DNA from: an uncultured Bacteroidota bacterium
GTDB lineage: Bacteria > Bacteroidota > Bacteroidia > UKL13-3
Assembly (NCBI GenBank): GCA_903910445.1
Contig: CAIVZR010000050.1
Coordinates: 1 to 63,134, forward strand
Reading direction: 5' to 3'
Length of the DNA: 63,134 bases
Below, piece by piece: positions 1 through 10,447 of the stretch. The notes beneath the pieces are model-generated. The model ran no database searches. It was not told the DNA's origin and was given only the letters and a program-made list of their open reading frames with translations. Each line of letters begins with the position of its first letter. Position 1 is the first letter of the stretch. Both the position numbers and the translations under genes were made by a program.

Positions 1-1
1 C

Positions 2-772
2 AATATCAGCAATGCCATGCATCGCTTCGCAGGCAACGATACCGAGCGTTTACAAGCCTTTCAGGAGCTCCTGGATGATGAACATATCGATGCCATTTGG
101 TTGGCTCGCGGGGGCTATGGAAACGTACGCATCGTCAATTCTTTGATTTGGGATCAGTTTTTAAAACATCCCAAATGGCTTATTGGGTTTAGTGATTTCA
201 CCTATATACACTCCAAATTGAATCATTTGAGTGTGGCGAGTATCCACGCTTGTACGTTTGTTCAAATACAAAAATTTGGACTGGCACATGAGAATGTCAT
301 CACAGCGCTCGAAACCTTACAGAATCAGGCCAGCAAATACACTTTCGCTTCACACCCACAAAACCGCATGGGACAAGCTTCAGGAACCCTTGTTGGTGGA
401 AACTTGAGCTTGATTTGTAATTCCATTGGCACGGCAACGCAACTCAGTACAGAAGGATACATTTTGATGCTCGAAGATTGTGATGAATATGCATACCATT
501 ACGATCGCATGTTGCATCAATTGAAACGGGCTGGCATGCTCCAAGGATTAAAGGGCTTAATCATAGGGCAAAGCACTTTCAATCCCGACCCTGATGAAAT
601 TGATTTCGGTTATACTTTACCCGAAATGGTGATGAATTTATGCAAAGAATTTAATTACCCCATTTGCTTTGAGGCCCCTTTTGGACATACTGAAAAAAAT
701 TATGCATTGGTATTGAATCATGGAATCAGCTTGACAGTAAGCGATTCAGAGGTCAGTATCTCTCAACAATAA
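2..772 (+). CDS. LD-carboxypeptidase (peptidase S66), 5' end outside window
   Basis: Probable LD-carboxypeptidase (MccF/LdcA family). Such enzymes remove the terminal D-amino acid from muropeptide stem tetrapeptides during murein recycling, or act as self-immunity hydrolases. The reading frame is open to the left edge, so the true start lies outside; the first in-frame ATG here (17) is internal. Visible family signatures are FAGNDTER, ARGGYG and GFSDFT, the last containing the probable nucleophile Ser. LEDCDEY holds the probable catalytic Glu and APFGHTEKN the probable catalytic His. The complete Ser-Glu-His set is present, so the visible part looks functional. The family is a confident call; the substrate is inferred. 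Confidence 0.9.
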   Translation, partial: NISNAMHRFAGNDTERLQAFQELLDDEHIDAIWLARGGYGNVRIVNSLIWDQFLKHPKWLIGFSDFTYIHSKLNHLSVASIHACTFVQIQKFGLAHENVITALETLQNQASKYTFASHPQNRMGQASGTLVGGNLSLICNSIGTATQLSTEGYILMLEDCDEYAYHYDRMLHQLKRAGMLQGLKGLIIGQSTFNPDPDEIDFGYTLPEMVMNLCKEFNYPICFEAPFGHTEKNYALVLNHGISLTVSDSEVSISQQ

Positions 773-776
773 ATCT

Positions 777-785
777 TAATTTCGC
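777..785 (+). promoter_or_regulatory. -7 promoter element (TAATTTCGC)
   Basis: Match to the Bacteroidota TAnnTTTG/TAnnTTCG -7 box, 43 nt before the start of the flippase-like gene at 828. It implies that gene is transcribed independently of the upstream peptidase gene. Confidence 0.5.
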
Positions 786-827
786 CACCTATCGTCGAAT
801 TGTTTTTTTATCAATTCGATTCACTTC

Positions 828-2081
828 ATGAAACGCATTCTAGGGCAAAATCTAATTATCACGGTCATTTCCAAAACACTCTCGTTTTTGGCAGCATTTT
901 ACGTGATAAAAATTTTGAGCAAGGAAGATTATGCCATGTATAACCGGTTGCTGGTGATGCTTACCTTCCTACCTTATTTTGAAATCGCCATCAGCCGCGG
1001 GTTCTTCATAGAGTATCCTAAAAGTTTACATAATAAAACCAAGGAAGAAAGTGAGCAATTGTTTCTTAATTATTCGATTTTTATTTTGGTTTCATACCTG
1101 ATATTAGGCGCTGTGATTTTTATTCAAGATATCCCTCAAAGCCTTTCCTTCTGCGCCATTGTATTCGGTCAGTTTTTGTTCACCAAATTTATTGAAGTGG
1201 CATTCACCTATTATAATAGCCATCTTAAGTTGCAGCAAATGCTCAATATCAAGTATGTGACTGATATTGTAACACCACTCATCACCATTGCGCTGGTGTT
1301 CGCTTTTCAAAAGGCATGGAGTGTATTTGCTGCACAAACTTTGGTGTATGCATGCATCATTATTTTTCTGATTTTCAAGAACAAGATTCATACTTCTACA
1401 GTAAAATTTAGCATGCCATTGTTTAATCGAAATATTAAGTTCCTGTTCACTGCCGGATTGCTAATTCATATCACAGGCTGGTTAGATATTGCCTTGTTGA
1501 ATTGCGATAAAATCTTCATGACGAATATAGTTACTAATGCCGATACAACGGCCAACTATTGCTTTGCTTGGAATATTGCCAATTTCATTTTCATCATAGG
1601 AGCGAGTATCGTGGGGCCTTATTCACAATATTTATTCAAGGACCTGGCCACCCAGAAATTTGAAGAAGCAGCATTACTCATCAGAAAATTAAACAAGCAA
1701 TTGCTAATTTTAATGGGGGTGTGTTTGATTGGTGCACTCGTATGTTTCCCTGTACTGATTGGATTTAAATCATACGAGAAATACAATTCAACCTATCCTA
1801 TCTTCTCCTTACTCATTTTTGGAAATGCCGCATTTGCCTTCATGGGAATTTATAAATATTATATCAATGCCATGAAATTAAACTCGTGGATGCTGGTACT
1901 CGAAATAATATTACTTGGTACGGCTGGACTGGTATTTTGGTTTTTATACACGCAAGGATATGCCCTCCATTATTTTGCATTGAGTTATACCATCATACAA
2001 CTCCTTTTCTTTGCTGCATTGTTATTCAAGGTGAAACAAAACATCTCCACACATCGCTTAACTGCTATCGCAACAAAATAA
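828..2081 (+). CDS. Polysaccharide flippase-like membrane protein (MATE/Wzx superfamily)
   Basis: 417-residue integral membrane protein resembling polysaccharide or lipopolysaccharide biosynthesis flippases (Wzx/RfbX-type). It begins with an amphipathic stretch followed by AAFYVIKILSKEDYAMYN, the typical first-helix and loop region of these proteins, and has about 12 hydrophobic segments along its length. The family moves undecaprenyl-linked oligosaccharides across the inner membrane. No glycan cluster is adjacent, so the substrate cannot be inferred. It ends 10 nt before the 3' end of the convergent amidohydrolase gene. Family assignment rests on topology and the N-terminal motif; there are no catalytic residues to check. 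Confidence 0.75.
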   Translation: MKRILGQNLIITVISKTLSFLAAFYVIKILSKEDYAMYNRLLVMLTFLPYFEIAISRGFFIEYPKSLHNKTKEESEQLFLNYSIFILVSYLILGAVIFIQDIPQSLSFCAIVFGQFLFTKFIEVAFTYYNSHLKLQQMLNIKYVTDIVTPLITIALVFAFQKAWSVFAAQTLVYACIIIFLIFKNKIHTSTVKFSMPLFNRNIKFLFTAGLLIHITGWLDIALLNCDKIFMTNIVTNADTTANYCFAWNIANFIFIIGASIVGPYSQYLFKDLATQKFEEAALLIRKLNKQLLILMGVCLIGALVCFPVLIGFKSYEKYNSTYPIFSLLIFGNAAFAFMGIYKYYINAMKLNSWMLVLEIILLGTAGLVFWFLYTQGYALHYFALSYTIIQLLFFAALLFKVKQNISTHRLTAIATK

Positions 2082-2090
2082 ATAATACGA

Positions 2091-5048
2091 TTATTTTATC
2101 TCTCCATCGCAACCCATCAATACTTGTGGGCGACTCACGCCTGCATTGGGTTTCTCACCATTGCGTATGGCTTCATTCATTTTTGAAATAAACATGGCCC
2201 GCAGCTGAGAATTAGTTTTTTCACTTTCGGCTTGTGCGTTATAATCAAAATAGATACTGCCATCCACCATCGTGTACAAAGGCTTGGCATAAATGCTTAA
2301 AGGCATATCACTCCATAAAACGAGGTCGGCATCCTTTCCAATTTTAATGCTTCCAACTCTTTGATCGATATGCAACATTTTGGCTGGATTCAAAGTGCAA
2401 AGTTTCAATGCTTCTTCAGCAGTCAAGCCACCGTATTTCATGGCCTTAGCAGCCTCCTGGTTGAGTCGGCGCGCCATCTCTGCATCGTCGCTATTCACTG
2501 CAACATTGAGTCCCGCACGCGTCATAAGTGCGCTATTATAAGGAATGGCATCATACACTTCGAACTTATATGCCCACCAGTCGGCGAAGGTGCTTGCATT
2601 GGCGCCATGGGCTTTCATTTTGTCGGCTACCTTGTATCCTTCTAAGATATGGGTGAAGGTATTCACTGTGAATCCCATGCTATCGCCTACATGCATGAGC
2701 ATATTGATTTCACTTTGAACATAACTATGACAAGTAATAAATCTTTTCTTATTCAAAATTTCTACCAGGGCATCCAGTTCTAAATCGCGACGAGGAGCGG
2801 GTCCTACACCTTTATAATTTTTCCATTGTAGTTCATACGTCTTGGCTCTTCCAAATGCATCATACATCACTTGCTCCACGCCCATGCGGGTTTGCGGGAA
2901 TCGTACAGTTTGCCTGTCGCCCCAGTTACTTTGCTTTACATTTTCACCCAATGCAAATTTGATAAAACCATCCCAGCCTTCAAACTTCATTTGCTCAGCA
3001 TTCTTACCCCAGCGCAATTTGATTAATTGTGTTTGTCCGCCAATAGCATTGGCACTTCCATGCAATAAATGCGAAGTAGTAACACCACCGGCCAACTGAC
3101 GATAGATATTAATGTCTTCGGGATAGACCACATCACCAATACGTACTTCGCTGGTAACACTTTGCGTGCCTTCATTCACATCACCCGAAATGGCAATATG
3201 TGAATGTTCGTCGATGATACCCGGTGTTAAATGAAAGCCTGTGCCATCAATAATTTTTGTTTGAGCAGGCGCGGTAATATTTTTTCCAATCTGCGCTATC
3301 TTTCCATTAACAACCAACAGATCAGCTTGAGATAAGACACCTGTTGATTCGTTGGTCCATACTGTAGCATTCTTTATTAAAATATTTTGTGCTGCTGGCA
3401 ATTTATTATTTCCAAAATCGGTGAATGGATACACCAATGCATTCATTGGAATGGAGTCGATACTGCGTGCTGGGGTATTCTTTATTTCGAGGTATGGTGA
3501 TTTCTGAATGGCTTCCCAGCTCAGGTTTTCAGCACCGATATTACCATTCCCTTTGAACTTGTGTTGTGCATTATCGTACCATCCGCTCAATACATATTTG
3601 AGATGATTGATTTCAAAAACAATGGAATACAAATTCCCTTCCTTCTCAATTTTGGCATCTACTGAATCACCTTGGAATATTTTTGCTTTTGGCTGACTGG
3701 CACTGGTGCCGCCAATATTCATGGTCATTGAATTATTGCCCACATTGAGCTGATATACTCCTCTGATTTCAGGTGTATTCATATCATTCAACACGAGCGA
3801 TGTACCACGCACCCAGCTCTCATAAATGATGGTATTATTATCGAAGATATTTCCTGAGCTTATAAAAAAGTTGGCGAGCATTCCTGCTTTCAAACTTCCA
3901 ACCGCTTCGCTTATATTTAATAAAGCGGCAGGACCTTGGGTAAGTCCTTTGAGGGCATCCTGCTCTGGCAATCCGCGTTGTACTGCTTTTCTTAAATTAG
4001 ATAAAAAGGTGGTTGCATCGCATCCATCACTTGTGATACAAAATGGAATATTATTTTGCTGCAAGTAAAATAAATTGCTTGGAGCATAGTACCAGTGCAT
4101 CATATCGGTGGTACTAATTTGTTGTTCATCGAAGGCATCTTCTGTACGAAATGGTGCAGGGAAATTCACAGGAACGATGAATGTTGCTTGTGCTGCTTTC
4201 ATCTCCGCGATGCGCTGATATTCGCTCCCGTCGGTTTTGATGATATATTGTATTTTAAATTCATCTCCAATTTTATCGGCTCTGAGTACGTTCCATTTAT
4301 CGCCAGCTTCAAAAAACTGAGGCAAATTTTGTTGCTCGTTGAAAGCTTTTAATGATAAGTCGGTTTGCTCCGATTGTAATTTATACCATTGCGCATCGTA
4401 GTATGTTTGTCGCAATAAAACAATGCTCCCCATGAGGCTCGATGGATAATCCTGAGAACTACTTCCTTTATTAAAACTATAATTAGCTCCAGCTTTCTGT
4501 TTGATGATTTCTTCATTTTCACGGGCATGTCCGAGCGTTACCACTGTGCCAGTACCTCTTGCTATACCATCATGCTGAAATGTATATACCGCTCCGAATC
4601 CCGCCATGCGCAGGCCATCAGCAGCTTTCTCATCCTTCGAAAAAACGGTAACGGCATCAGCCTCTGGGCGAATGGCTTCATTCCAGCAATAGGCCCCTTT
4701 TTTATTGCTGATATATTGAGGGCGGCCACCATTGCCTTCGCGTTTCACATCGGGCATTCCGTAATTAGAGAATGCATCGATGAAGGCAGGGTAAATAATT
4801 TTACCAGAGCAATTTATTTCTACGGCCTCTTTAGGTAATGCAGTATTGGTGCCGATACTAATAATCTTATCAGCTTTCACCAACATGGTTGCATTCTCTA
4901 CACGCGTATTATAACTAGTATAGATGGTAGCATGGGTAAATGCGTAAAGGGTATTGATTTCATTCTTCACACCATTCACTGGAAAGGTTGTTTGTGAATT
5001 TGCATGAAAAGTAATAATCAATAAGGTCAGACAAAGTAGAATACGCAT
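2091..5048 (-). CDS. Secreted two-domain amidohydrolase (imidazolonepropionase-like)
   Basis: 985-residue exported metal-dependent hydrolase with a Sec signal peptide of about 19 residues. It holds two tandem amidohydrolase modules. In the N-terminal half the usual HxH after the PGFID-type strand is replaced (PAFIDAFSNYG), so that half looks catalytically dead. The C-terminal half, from about residue 560, keeps GIIDEHSHIAISG (HxH), CHSY, THILEGYK and NSDDAE, the likely metal ligands of the TIM-barrel hydrolase, and ends with the GKDADLVLW beta-sandwich motif. The family hydrolyses C-N bonds in cyclic amides or dipeptides; the substrate is unknown. The window encodes a second, degenerate relative at 22614-23894. 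Confidence 0.85.
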   Translation of the reverse strand: MRILLCLTLLIITFHANSQTTFPVNGVKNEINTLYAFTHATIYTSYNTRVENATMLVKADKIISIGTNTALPKEAVEINCSGKIIYPAFIDAFSNYGMPDVKREGNGGRPQYISNKKGAYCWNEAIRPEADAVTVFSKDEKAADGLRMAGFGAVYTFQHDGIARGTGTVVTLGHARENEEIIKQKAGANYSFNKGSSSQDYPSSLMGSIVLLRQTYYDAQWYKLQSEQTDLSLKAFNEQQNLPQFFEAGDKWNVLRADKIGDEFKIQYIIKTDGSEYQRIAEMKAAQATFIVPVNFPAPFRTEDAFDEQQISTTDMMHWYYAPSNLFYLQQNNIPFCITSDGCDATTFLSNLRKAVQRGLPEQDALKGLTQGPAALLNISEAVGSLKAGMLANFFISSGNIFDNNTIIYESWVRGTSLVLNDMNTPEIRGVYQLNVGNNSMTMNIGGTSASQPKAKIFQGDSVDAKIEKEGNLYSIVFEINHLKYVLSGWYDNAQHKFKGNGNIGAENLSWEAIQKSPYLEIKNTPARSIDSIPMNALVYPFTDFGNNKLPAAQNILIKNATVWTNESTGVLSQADLLVVNGKIAQIGKNITAPAQTKIIDGTGFHLTPGIIDEHSHIAISGDVNEGTQSVTSEVRIGDVVYPEDINIYRQLAGGVTTSHLLHGSANAIGGQTQLIKLRWGKNAEQMKFEGWDGFIKFALGENVKQSNWGDRQTVRFPQTRMGVEQVMYDAFGRAKTYELQWKNYKGVGPAPRRDLELDALVEILNKKRFITCHSYVQSEINMLMHVGDSMGFTVNTFTHILEGYKVADKMKAHGANASTFADWWAYKFEVYDAIPYNSALMTRAGLNVAVNSDDAEMARRLNQEAAKAMKYGGLTAEEALKLCTLNPAKMLHIDQRVGSIKIGKDADLVLWSDMPLSIYAKPLYTMVDGSIYFDYNAQAESEKTNSQLRAMFISKMNEAIRNGEKPNAGVSRPQVLMGCDGEIK

Positions 5049-5272
5049 AGGATATATTTTGAGGAGGCAATTTATTGAAAATTGTCAAATATAATTTATT
5101 GTATTTTTCTTTCAATTTTGAGCGATGTACCTTTTACATCCTACCCCCTATTTCATTCAATAAATTATTCATAAAAAGAAGACACTTCAAGATTTTTTTG
5201 TGTAAAAATAAATTAATGTAAAAATGACACAAAAGCCTAAATCACCTCATTTATTGAATCGATATTTTCACG

Positions 5273-5280
5273 TATATTTG
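5273..5280 (+). promoter_or_regulatory. -7 promoter element (TATATTTG)
   Basis: Exact TAnnTTTG match 31 nt before the ATG of the large T9SS protein (5312). The preceding 260 nt between the divergent amidohydrolase and this gene is AT-rich and shows no other gene. Confidence 0.6.
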
Positions 5281-5311
5281 TACGTTCACCTATAGTTTAA
5301 TCGTTACATTT

Positions 5312-8300
5312 ATGAGGCTAAGAATTGTTTACCTATTCTTTATTATTTCTTTTTTTAATTTTTATAGTTGTTCGCTCGACAAAAACCTGAATGGGTCGAA
5401 TTATCAAGGTGAAACCGAAACGGATGAGCCAGAGGCTATGTTGCGATGGGAATACAATAGAGTAAAAGATCCTAAAACGGGACTAGTTCCTAAACAAAAT
5501 TTAGTTGATGCTTATAATGATTTTCAAAGACGTCAGGTTTATCAAACAGAAGCTGCTGTTACAGGCATTAACTGGACCGAGCGCGGACCTTATAATATTG
5601 GAGGCCGAACACGTGCTATTATTTTCGATAAAAAAGATGTAACCAATAAAACCGTTTGGGCTGCTTCTGTTGGAGGAGGACTTTTCAAGTGCACCGATAT
5701 TGATGCGACTACTCCAACCTGGACCAAGACCAATGACTTCTTCTCAAATTTAGCGATTACTTGTATTGCTCAAAATCCAACCTATCCTGATACCATGTAT
5801 TTTGGTACTGGTGAAACTTTTGGTAACGCGGATGGTATTGCAGGTGCAGGCATTTGGAGAAGCGTTGACAATGGAGTAAACTGGACCCAATTATCGGCCA
5901 CCACTGGGTTTTTGGGGGTATCTAGATTAGCAGTGAGTAGCACAGGTGTAATTTACGCTTCACTTGCTTCGCACTTTTTTGCTGGAGGTACTGGAGGATT
6001 ATATAAGTCAACGGATGGAGGCGTTACCTTTACTCCATTTTTAACCACTAGTACTACCCCAGCCTGCGGAAGCAATACTGGGCGTGATGTTAAGATTGCA
6101 GCGAATGGAGATATCTACTATTCGTGTAATGCACAAGTGTGGAAATATAAAAAGTTAACCAGCACCTGGTCGAATATAACCCCTGCAGGTACCTTTCAAA
6201 GAATTGAAATAGCTTGTGCTCCCAGTGATTCAAACTACGTTTATATTTTATGTCAAGGGGCTGGAATAACCCTTGGTGGTTTTTATACATCAACCAATTC
6301 GGGAACTTCATGGACTAGCAATACATTACCACTAATTTACGATCAGAATACAACCAACAATCAGGAGTTTACCCGAGGACAAGCTTGGTATGATTTATCC
6401 ATCGCTGTGCAACCTGATACTGCTACCATTGTATACTTAGGTGCGATTGATTATGTGAAGTCGAAAGATGCAGGTGCAACTTATAAGCAAATAACAGCAT
6501 GGTCATTATTCAATATGCCTGGTGCAGCCAATTTAGGTTCTAATCAGGTAATGCATTCCGATCATCATGCACTAGTATTTAAACCTGGTAATACCTCGTA
6601 TGCTTTGTTTGGTTGCGATGGGGGTTTGTATAAATCAACCAATATGCGCAATACATGGCCCACACAGCCTACCGTTGCCACTATCAATACCAACTTTAGT
6701 GTTACCGAGTTTTATTCATGCGCTATTGCAAATACCGCCTCTTCAAGTAATTTACTGGGAGGTGCACAAGATAATGGATCAATAAAAATAAACGCCCCTG
6801 GAGTTGCCTCAGGAACTGCTGTTTCGGGTGGTGATGGTTGTTATGTTTTCATTGATCAAAACAATAGTAATAATCAAATTACATCTTACGTTTATAATAA
6901 CTTTTATATGTCCACGAATGCAACCACATTTAATACCCTAACAGGTTCTAATAATACTGGTTCATTTGTAAATCCAAGTGACCTTGATGGCACCAATGAT
7001 ATTTTATATTCCTATGCTGGCACAAGTACGTTGGCACGATGGACTAATGTATTTGGTGCTGTTTCAAGAACCAACTTAACAGTTTCTGGAGTAGGTACCA
7101 TAACGCATATAAAAGTATCATCAAATAACCCAACTACAATTTATTTAGGAAATAGTTCAGGGTCTGTATATCGCATCACTGGTGCAAATACTGCCACTTC
7201 ACCAATTACTCCAACATTACTCAACGCGTCGAGCTTCTCCGGAAATATTTCTTGTATCGATGTACGTAAATGCACCGCCGCTACTGATGATACTATCTTG
7301 GTAACCCAATCGAGTTACAACTTAAGTAATAGTGTATTGGTTACTGTAAATGGAACCTCTGGAACACCTACCTGGACAAACATTGACAATACCGCTTCCT
7401 TGCCTAATATCCCTGTTAACGGATGTCTTTTTGCACCTACTTCGTTGTCGAAAGAAGTATTGCTAGCTACCGAAATGGGAGTTTATACTTGTGATAATAT
7501 TTACGCAGGCACCCCTGTATGGGGTCAAAGTGTAACAGGACTTGCCAATGTACGAGTAAATATGTTGCACATGCGAAGTGCTGACAGTGTTATTGTTGCA
7601 GCTAGTTTTGGCAGAGGACTATTTACAACGGATAAATACACAGCCCCAGTTGCAAATTTTGCCGCCGATAAAACAGTGACCTATATTAACGGAGTTGTTA
7701 CATTTACAGATGGAAGTTTAGGCGCAAATAGCTGGGCCTGGGATTTTGACAATAATGGCAGCACTGATGCCACTGCCCAGAATCCAACATGGTCATATGG
7801 TATGTCAGGTTACAAAACTGTGAAGCTTACCATTAATGGTAGCTATAGCAAAACCATGACTAATTATATTCAAGTGCTGCCCAATAATGGGGTACCATAT
7901 ACCACTGCACAGGGTGGCGATTTTGAATCAAATGCTTCTGATTTTGGAGCAACCCTTATTAATGGTACAAGTTGGGAGAGAGGCAACTCAGTGGTCGCTG
8001 GAAAAAGCGGAGTTCAATCGGGAAGCAATGCATGGGTAACAGGCCTCACAGCAACAGCATATTCTGACAACAATGAAACCTACCTCTATACTCCTAATTT
8101 TAATTTATATGGTACGACAACCGACTCCATAAAATTTTATTTAAAAAACGCATTTGAAATAGGATATGATGGGGTGCGTGTAGAGTACTCCACCGATTAT
8201 GGCAACACCTGGACTCCCTTAAGTACTACCACAGCTGCTAACTGGTATGATTATGCCAATAGTTCAGCAACTACTGCATTTCCACTGAATCAGGCATATT

Positions 8301-9508
8301 TCAATTCAAACCGAACTACTTATACGCTGGTGAAATATCCAATCACTGCACTCGCAGGAAATAAAAGTGTCGCATTTCGATTTGCATTTAAGAGCGACGT
8401 TAATACGAATGCTGCAGGATGCGCAGTCGATAATTTCGAAATCACCTCAACCGTAACTACTACAGCGAATTATTTTGTTGAAACCACCGCCCTTTCCAAA
8501 TCGGAAAATTTTGGGCCGAGTGAAACGGATACTTTTTATTCAGCCAATGGAAAAATTATCGCTATTCTAAAAAATAATTCTACTCACGATTATGGACTTA
8601 CAACCGTAACCATCGATAATGCTGGCACTGGTGCCATCAACTATAGCACGAATACCGCTGCATCAAAACGATTGTTTCAAAAAACCATCACCATCGTTCC
8701 TACCACCAACAATACCTCAGGTAACTATACTGCCACCCTATACTACGATGCTTCCGAGCTTTCTGGCTGGAGAAGCGTTACTGGAAATGGATTTACCAAT
8801 GCCAATATTTTAAAATGCCCAACAAATATTGCAAGTGGTACGATTGCTAATGGTGTGTATGGAACAGGCACTACCAAAGCAAGCTATGGAGCATCCGACT
8901 CGTCGATTACCGCCACCTTTGCTACTGGATTTTCCGGATTTGGTAGCGGAGCCGATATCACCATATTACCGGTAGACTTAATTTCATTCAATGCCATCAA
9001 AAATAATAATGATGTTAATTTGGATTGGAAAACCGCTTCTGAAATTAATAATTCAGGATTTGATATTGAGCGTAGCTTCGATGGGCGCAGTTGGACTAAA
9101 ATTTCATTCGTAAAGGGATTTGGCAACAGTGCAATACAACATAATTATCAATTCATTGACTTGAATGCATTTGAATATGCTGGCACGATTTACTACCGAT
9201 TAAAACAAATTGATTATAATGGTGTGTTTAAGTATAGTAATATCAAGTTGGTGAAGAATACCCCAATAGCAGAAACAGTAAATCTTTCACCTCAACCTTC
9301 AAAGGGAATTTTGCAAGTTCAAACTTCGCTTACGAAAGGGTTTAGTTATCAAGTTTTATCGGCCGAAGGAAGAATTCTAGCTCAGGGTAGCAGTAAGTCA
9401 AACCAAACAAGCATTGATCTTAGTACAATTCCTGCAGGTACCTATTATTTAAAAATTAGCGATAATCAACAAACCTTAAGTACAAAATCGTTTATAAAAG
9501 TTGATTAA
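5312..9508 (+). CDS. Large T9SS-secreted beta-propeller protein with PKD domain
   Basis: 1398-residue exported protein. A hydrophobic leader ends near residue 20 with a Cys (FYSCS) that could be lipidated, although the lipobox is weak. From about residue 88 (WTERGPYNIGGRTR) it carries repeated BNR/sortilin-like blades such as GLYKSTDGGVTF, ending with SFGRGLFTTD, as in glycosidase-like propellers. A PKD-type domain follows at about 780-860 (WAWDFDNNGSTD), then a jelly-roll-like region. The last ~75 residues form a type A T9SS sorting domain (LSPQPSKG, AGTYYLKI). Such proteins are exported through the type IX system and anchored or released at the surface. The ligand or substrate is unknown. 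Confidence 0.85.
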   Translation: MRLRIVYLFFIISFFNFYSCSLDKNLNGSNYQGETETDEPEAMLRWEYNRVKDPKTGLVPKQNLVDAYNDFQRRQVYQTEAAVTGINWTERGPYNIGGRTRAIIFDKKDVTNKTVWAASVGGGLFKCTDIDATTPTWTKTNDFFSNLAITCIAQNPTYPDTMYFGTGETFGNADGIAGAGIWRSVDNGVNWTQLSATTGFLGVSRLAVSSTGVIYASLASHFFAGGTGGLYKSTDGGVTFTPFLTTSTTPACGSNTGRDVKIAANGDIYYSCNAQVWKYKKLTSTWSNITPAGTFQRIEIACAPSDSNYVYILCQGAGITLGGFYTSTNSGTSWTSNTLPLIYDQNTTNNQEFTRGQAWYDLSIAVQPDTATIVYLGAIDYVKSKDAGATYKQITAWSLFNMPGAANLGSNQVMHSDHHALVFKPGNTSYALFGCDGGLYKSTNMRNTWPTQPTVATINTNFSVTEFYSCAIANTASSSNLLGGAQDNGSIKINAPGVASGTAVSGGDGCYVFIDQNNSNNQITSYVYNNFYMSTNATTFNTLTGSNNTGSFVNPSDLDGTNDILYSYAGTSTLARWTNVFGAVSRTNLTVSGVGTITHIKVSSNNPTTIYLGNSSGSVYRITGANTATSPITPTLLNASSFSGNISCIDVRKCTAATDDTILVTQSSYNLSNSVLVTVNGTSGTPTWTNIDNTASLPNIPVNGCLFAPTSLSKEVLLATEMGVYTCDNIYAGTPVWGQSVTGLANVRVNMLHMRSADSVIVAASFGRGLFTTDKYTAPVANFAADKTVTYINGVVTFTDGSLGANSWAWDFDNNGSTDATAQNPTWSYGMSGYKTVKLTINGSYSKTMTNYIQVLPNNGVPYTTAQGGDFESNASDFGATLINGTSWERGNSVVAGKSGVQSGSNAWVTGLTATAYSDNNETYLYTPNFNLYGTTTDSIKFYLKNAFEIGYDGVRVEYSTDYGNTWTPLSTTTAANWYDYANSSATTAFPLNQAYFNSNRTTYTLVKYPITALAGNKSVAFRFAFKSDVNTNAAGCAVDNFEITSTVTTTANYFVETTALSKSENFGPSETDTFYSANGKIIAILKNNSTHDYGLTTVTIDNAGTGAINYSTNTAASKRLFQKTITIVPTTNNTSGNYTATLYYDASELSGWRSVTGNGFTNANILKCPTNIASGTIANGVYGTGTTKASYGASDSSITATFATGFSGFGSGADITILPVDLISFNAIKNNNDVNLDWKTASEINNSGFDIERSFDGRSWTKISFVKGFGNSAIQHNYQFIDLNAFEYAGTIYYRLKQIDYNGVFKYSNIKLVKNTPIAETVNLSPQPSKGILQVQTSLTKGFSYQVLSAEGRILAQGSSKSNQTSIDLSTIPAGTYYLKISDNQQTLSTKSFIKVD

Positions 9509-9597
9509 TTCCTAGATTAATCTCAGATAAAAAATACTTTCCGATTATTTCAATAATTCTAGGCTCTTATCCTGATGCATTCAATGAAAAATTAGCG

Positions 9598-9606
9598 TAC
9601 TTTTGC
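9598..9606 (+). promoter_or_regulatory. -7 promoter element (TACTTTTGC)
   Basis: Perfect TAnnTTTGC box 59 nt before the SCO-like gene at 9665. Confidence 0.6.
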
Positions 9607-9664
9607 GCCGAAAATTCCCTGTTTATGGGAATCCATTTAAATCTCGCATTAGTATATTTTCATT

Positions 9665-10315
9665 ATGTATAAGTTTCTTTTAGGTATGAGCCTCGCTGGT
9701 ATTTTGGGCTTCTCTTCATGCACATCTAAACCAGCAAAACTCCCAATTTATGGCAATCGTGAAGCGTCGGTAAAGATGGTAGATGGAAAGGAAGTCGTAG
9801 ATACTATTTATCAAACCATCCCTCCTTTCTCTTTTGTGGATCAGGATAGTAATATCATCACCAACGAAACTTATAAAGGAAAAATTTATATCGCCGATTT
9901 TGTATTTTTATCGTGCGGAAGTATCTGTCCTAAGATGAATGTTCAAATGCAACGCCTTTATGATAAATACGCCTCAAATCCAGATATAATTTTTCTTACG
10001 CATACCATCGACCCGGAACGTGATACCATCGCCCGAATTAAGAAATTCATGAAGGCCCACAAAGCCGAAACAGCCAAATGGCATTTTGTACGCGGTACCC
10101 CAGAGGAAGTTCTTACAATCGCCAATAAAGGTTACTTCTCCATTGCTTACAAGGATTCGGTAAATGCTGAACCAGGTGCTGAGTATCAACATGAGGGCTG
10201 GTTTGTGCTGGTTGACAAGCAACAACGCATCCGCTCCATGAGAGATGGAACCGACCAATTTGAAGTGGATAAACTGATTAAAGATATCGAATTACTACTC
10301 CTGGAAAAGGAATAG
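9665..10315 (+). CDS. SCO1/SenC/PrrC family thioredoxin-fold lipoprotein
   Basis: 216-residue SCO family protein, normally a copper chaperone or thiol reductase needed for CuA assembly in cytochrome c oxidase. A signal peptide ends in GFSSC, a plausible lipobox Cys19, so the protein is probably anchored in the periplasm. The SCO copper motif CxxxC is present at Cys84 and Cys88 (SCGSICPKM), and the distal His appears in EYQHEGWF, one strand before the family's usual position. LTHTIDPERDT matches the conserved segment after the motif. It is transcribed alone; no oxidase genes are in the window. Confidence 0.88.
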   Translation: MYKFLLGMSLAGILGFSSCTSKPAKLPIYGNREASVKMVDGKEVVDTIYQTIPPFSFVDQDSNIITNETYKGKIYIADFVFLSCGSICPKMNVQMQRLYDKYASNPDIIFLTHTIDPERDTIARIKKFMKAHKAETAKWHFVRGTPEEVLTIANKGYFSIAYKDSVNAEPGAEYQHEGWFVLVDKQQRIRSMRDGTDQFEVDKLIKDIELLLLEKE

Positions 10316-10414
10316 AAGGCGATAATTTAAGTGGAATGATTCTGAACTTCAATTTGGTTTCATTTCACCCGTAAAATCACCCTTTCGAATACCCATAAAT
10401 GCACGAAAATTCCC

Positions 10415-10423
10415 TACTTTCGC
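10415..10423 (+). promoter_or_regulatory. -7 promoter element (TACTTTCGC)
   Basis: TAnnTTCGC box 25 nt before the S46 peptidase start codon, giving a very short 5' leader. Confidence 0.55.
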
Positions 10424-10447
10424 GCCTCTTAATTCCATTATTTTATT